Assembly: GCF_900207585.1 (NCBI RefSeq)
Contig: NZ_OAOP01000002.1
Span: 620,001 to 684,000, forward strand
Length of the DNA stretch: 64,000 nucleotides
Direction: 5' to 3'
Origin: Bacillus oleivorans
GTDB taxonomy: Bacteria; Bacillota; Bacilli; Bacillales; JC228
In this document: positions 62,534 through 64,000 of the stretch, piece after piece
Layout: every line of letters starts with the position of its first letter
Numbering within the stretch: the stretch's first letter is position 1
The notes under the pieces: model-generated
Databases searched by the model: none
Told to the model about the DNA's origin: nothing
The model's input: only the letters and a program-made list of their open reading frames with translations
Position numbers and translations under genes: made by a program

Positions 62534-63880
62534 TTGGTCAAACAAAATCATCAGGATAAAGTCGACGTTATTATAGTTGGAGGCGGATTCTCTGGTTTAA
62601 CAGCTGCCCGTGAACTTCGCCTTCTTGGCCATAAAGTACTTGTTTTAGAATCCAGAGATCGCCTTGGTGGCCGTACTTGGGTTGATTATCGATTAAATTC
62701 AAATCTCGAAATGGGGGGTACCTATGTTCATTGGTACCAGCCTCATGTTTGGACCGAGATTACACGCTACGGCTTAGAATTAGCAACAGCCCCAAAAGCA
62801 CAAAGAGTGTATTGGATTTCAAACGGTGTTGCGAAAAGTGCACCTGTAGATGAGTATAAAAAAATGTTAAAGCAAACCGTTGATCGGATGATGAGCGTAA
62901 GCAATGAGTATTTACCTTTACCATATGATCCGTTGTATTCAGAAAAAATCCGTGAGATGGACGGAGTAACTGCTGAACAATTTATGAAGGATTTTGGCTT
63001 AACTCAAGAGGAGTATGACATTTTACACGGATGGGTAGCTTCAGACTTTTGCGGCCCTCCGGCAGAAGGAGCAGCCACGCAAATTTTCCGCTGGTGGGTA
63101 TTTTCACAAGGAAATTGGAATACACATAGCGCGATGATTTCCACTTATCGCTTAAAAGACGGTACGAAAGCTTTAATCGACGCGATCGCAGCTGATGCGG
63201 ATGCTGATATTAAGCTTTCTACAGTTGTGAAAAAGGTCGAACATAAAATTGATTCAGTAGTGGTAACGGATCAAAATGGTGATAAGTTCTATTCAAAAGC
63301 GATAATCGTTACAGTTCCGCTTTCTGTTCTAAAAGATATTACGTTTGAACCTGCCCTATCTTTTGAAAAACAAGCCGCTTCACGAGAAGGGCAAACCTCA
63401 AAAGGTGTTAAAGTATGGGCACGGGTGAAGGGCGAGCTTGAGCCATTTGATGCTCTAGCACCGGGAGAGTATCCATTAAACTCTGTCCATTTAGATCGAT
63501 ATGTCGATGGAGACAGTATTATCGTTGGGTTTGGACCAAATGTAGAATGGCTCAATCCCAATGACCGGGAAGGCGTTGAAAAAGCATTACGTATTTGGAT
63601 ACCTGAGATTGAAGTGATTGAAAGCACTGGTCATGACTGGGTCAATGACGAATTCTCGCGTGAAACGTGGCCAATGCTGAAGCCAAATCAACTCACTCAA
63701 TATCTCGAAGAATGGTATACACCAGAGAACAGTGTGTTCCTAGCAGGCTCCACCTATGCAAAAGGCTGGGCCAGCTTTATTGATGGTGCGATCGAAACAG
63801 GGTTAACCGTCAGCAGAAAGGTGCATCAGCATCTGACAGGGATAGGTACGTTCACAAGGAAATTACCTGCAAGCAATTAA
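62534..63880 (+). CDS. Flavin monoamine oxidase family protein
   Basis: A 448-residue FAD-dependent amine oxidase. The N-terminus has the dinucleotide fold VIIVGGGFSGLTAARELRLL followed by LESRDRLGGRTW; near the C-terminus, NSVFLAGSTYAKGWASFIDG closes the FAD site. It oxidises primary amines to aldehydes with release of H2O2 and ammonia, so it could feed the ALDH7-like enzyme. TTG 62534 is supported by AAGGAGGAG. Substrate unknown. Confidence 0.9.
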   Translation: MVKQNHQDKVDVIIVGGGFSGLTAARELRLLGHKVLVLESRDRLGGRTWVDYRLNSNLEMGGTYVHWYQPHVWTEITRYGLELATAPKAQRVYWISNGVAKSAPVDEYKKMLKQTVDRMMSVSNEYLPLPYDPLYSEKIREMDGVTAEQFMKDFGLTQEEYDILHGWVASDFCGPPAEGAATQIFRWWVFSQGNWNTHSAMISTYRLKDGTKALIDAIAADADADIKLSTVVKKVEHKIDSVVVTDQNGDKFYSKAIIVTVPLSVLKDITFEPALSFEKQAASREGQTSKGVKVWARVKGELEPFDALAPGEYPLNSVHLDRYVDGDSIIVGFGPNVEWLNPNDREGVEKALRIWIPEIEVIESTGHDWVNDEFSRETWPMLKPNQLTQYLEEWYTPENSVFLAGSTYAKGWASFIDGAIETGLTVSRKVHQHLTGIGTFTRKLPASN

Positions 63881-63894
63881 ATGGATTTTTGGTG

Positions 63895-63921
63895 AAGTGT
63901 CCTCAGCTTGGGGACACTTTT
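63895..63921 (+). terminator. Terminator after the amine oxidase
   Basis: AAGTGTCC pairs with GGACACTT, followed by TTTT. Confidence 0.88.
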
Positions 63922-63994
63922 GTTGAAAAAGAGATAGGAATGAAAGGATCGTATAAAACTCCGACAACAGAATGAATATAAGGGAGTGAGAGAG

Positions 63995-64000
63995 ATGGTT
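63995..64000 (+). CDS. Start of a gene cut by the window edge
   Basis: ATG at 63995 lies behind GGGAGTGAGAG, a plausible ribosome site, 74 bases after the terminator. Only two codons are in the window. Confidence 0.35.

Overview
The window looks like chromosome from a low-GC Bacillaceae bacterium, probably a soil Bacillus or Neobacillus-type organism (genus inferred). The signs are AGGAGG-type ribosome binding sites, frequent TTG and GTG starts, a YaaH/SleL-type spore cortex enzyme, a preQ1-I riboswitch before queC, yrk-type sulfur genes and GC-rich imperfect palindromes of the kind common in Bacillus. No rRNA, tRNA, prophage, CRISPR array or intact insertion sequence was seen.

Region 1 (1-7690) is a 4-hydroxyphenylacetate (HPA) catabolic cluster: a divergent LysR regulator, a DapA-family aldolase candidate, HpaE-like dehydrogenase, HpaB oxygenase, HpaD extradiol dioxygenase, a second aldehyde dehydrogenase and HpaC flavin reductase. 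Region 2 (7757-12420) is a persulfide/sulfide module: a CstR-type repressor, rhodaneses, DsrE-like, TusA and TusA-rhodanese proteins, a rhodanese/persulfide dioxygenase fusion and a TauE permease. Its promoters carry the palindrome ATACCC-N4-GGGTAT. Region 3 (12473-15306) holds an exonuclease, a LysM/GH18 spore enzyme and an ArsR remnant.

Region 4 (15313-31708) is the main catabolic island. An aryl-aldehyde dehydrogenase, an ACMSD-like decarboxylase and an IclR regulator lie on the minus strand. On the plus strand is a run whose order B-E-G-F-D-C matches the protocatechuate 2,3-cleavage (pra) pathway of Paenibacillus, followed by a class III extradiol dioxygenase, a 4-hydroxybenzoate 3-hydroxylase, a TRAP transporter and a two-subunit Rieske dioxygenase. 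The proposed route is aryl aldehyde to 4-hydroxybenzoate, protocatechuate, 2,3-ring cleavage, decarboxylation to 2-hydroxymuconic semialdehyde, then pyruvate and acetyl-CoA. A 17-bp motif related to GTTGCATATAGTGAAAC sits before each transcription unit and also before the HPA operon, suggesting one IclR-type regulon over 26 kb.

Region 5 (31765-40000) has a decayed sugar ABC permease, a HAD phosphatase, a VTT membrane protein, Fpg/Nfo-type base-excision enzymes, a MITE-like insertion in a terminator palindrome, an ECF sigma/anti-sigma operon and a subtilisin-like protease. Region 6 (40090-45402) has a cobalamin riboswitch with terminator before a class I ribonucleotide reductase, then a long-form SpeD. 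Region 7 (45400-58139) has phosphoesterases, a ykoP/Q/N-like group, a TetR unit with twin operators, Mug and ExoA, small membrane proteins and the queCDE operon with a preQ1 riboswitch. Region 8 (58359-64000) looks like an amine-catabolic neighbourhood: aminotransferase, aldehyde dehydrogenase, CdaR/PucR-type regulator and flavin amine oxidase.

Several intergenic regions carry unusual repeats: two arrays with a period of about 20-21 bp (16 and 8 units), a 3-unit relative of the first, and a four-unit mirrored element found in three places. Two genes (the IclR start and the ABC permease) appear broken by loss of one G from a short G run, so either real decay or sequencing error should be considered.
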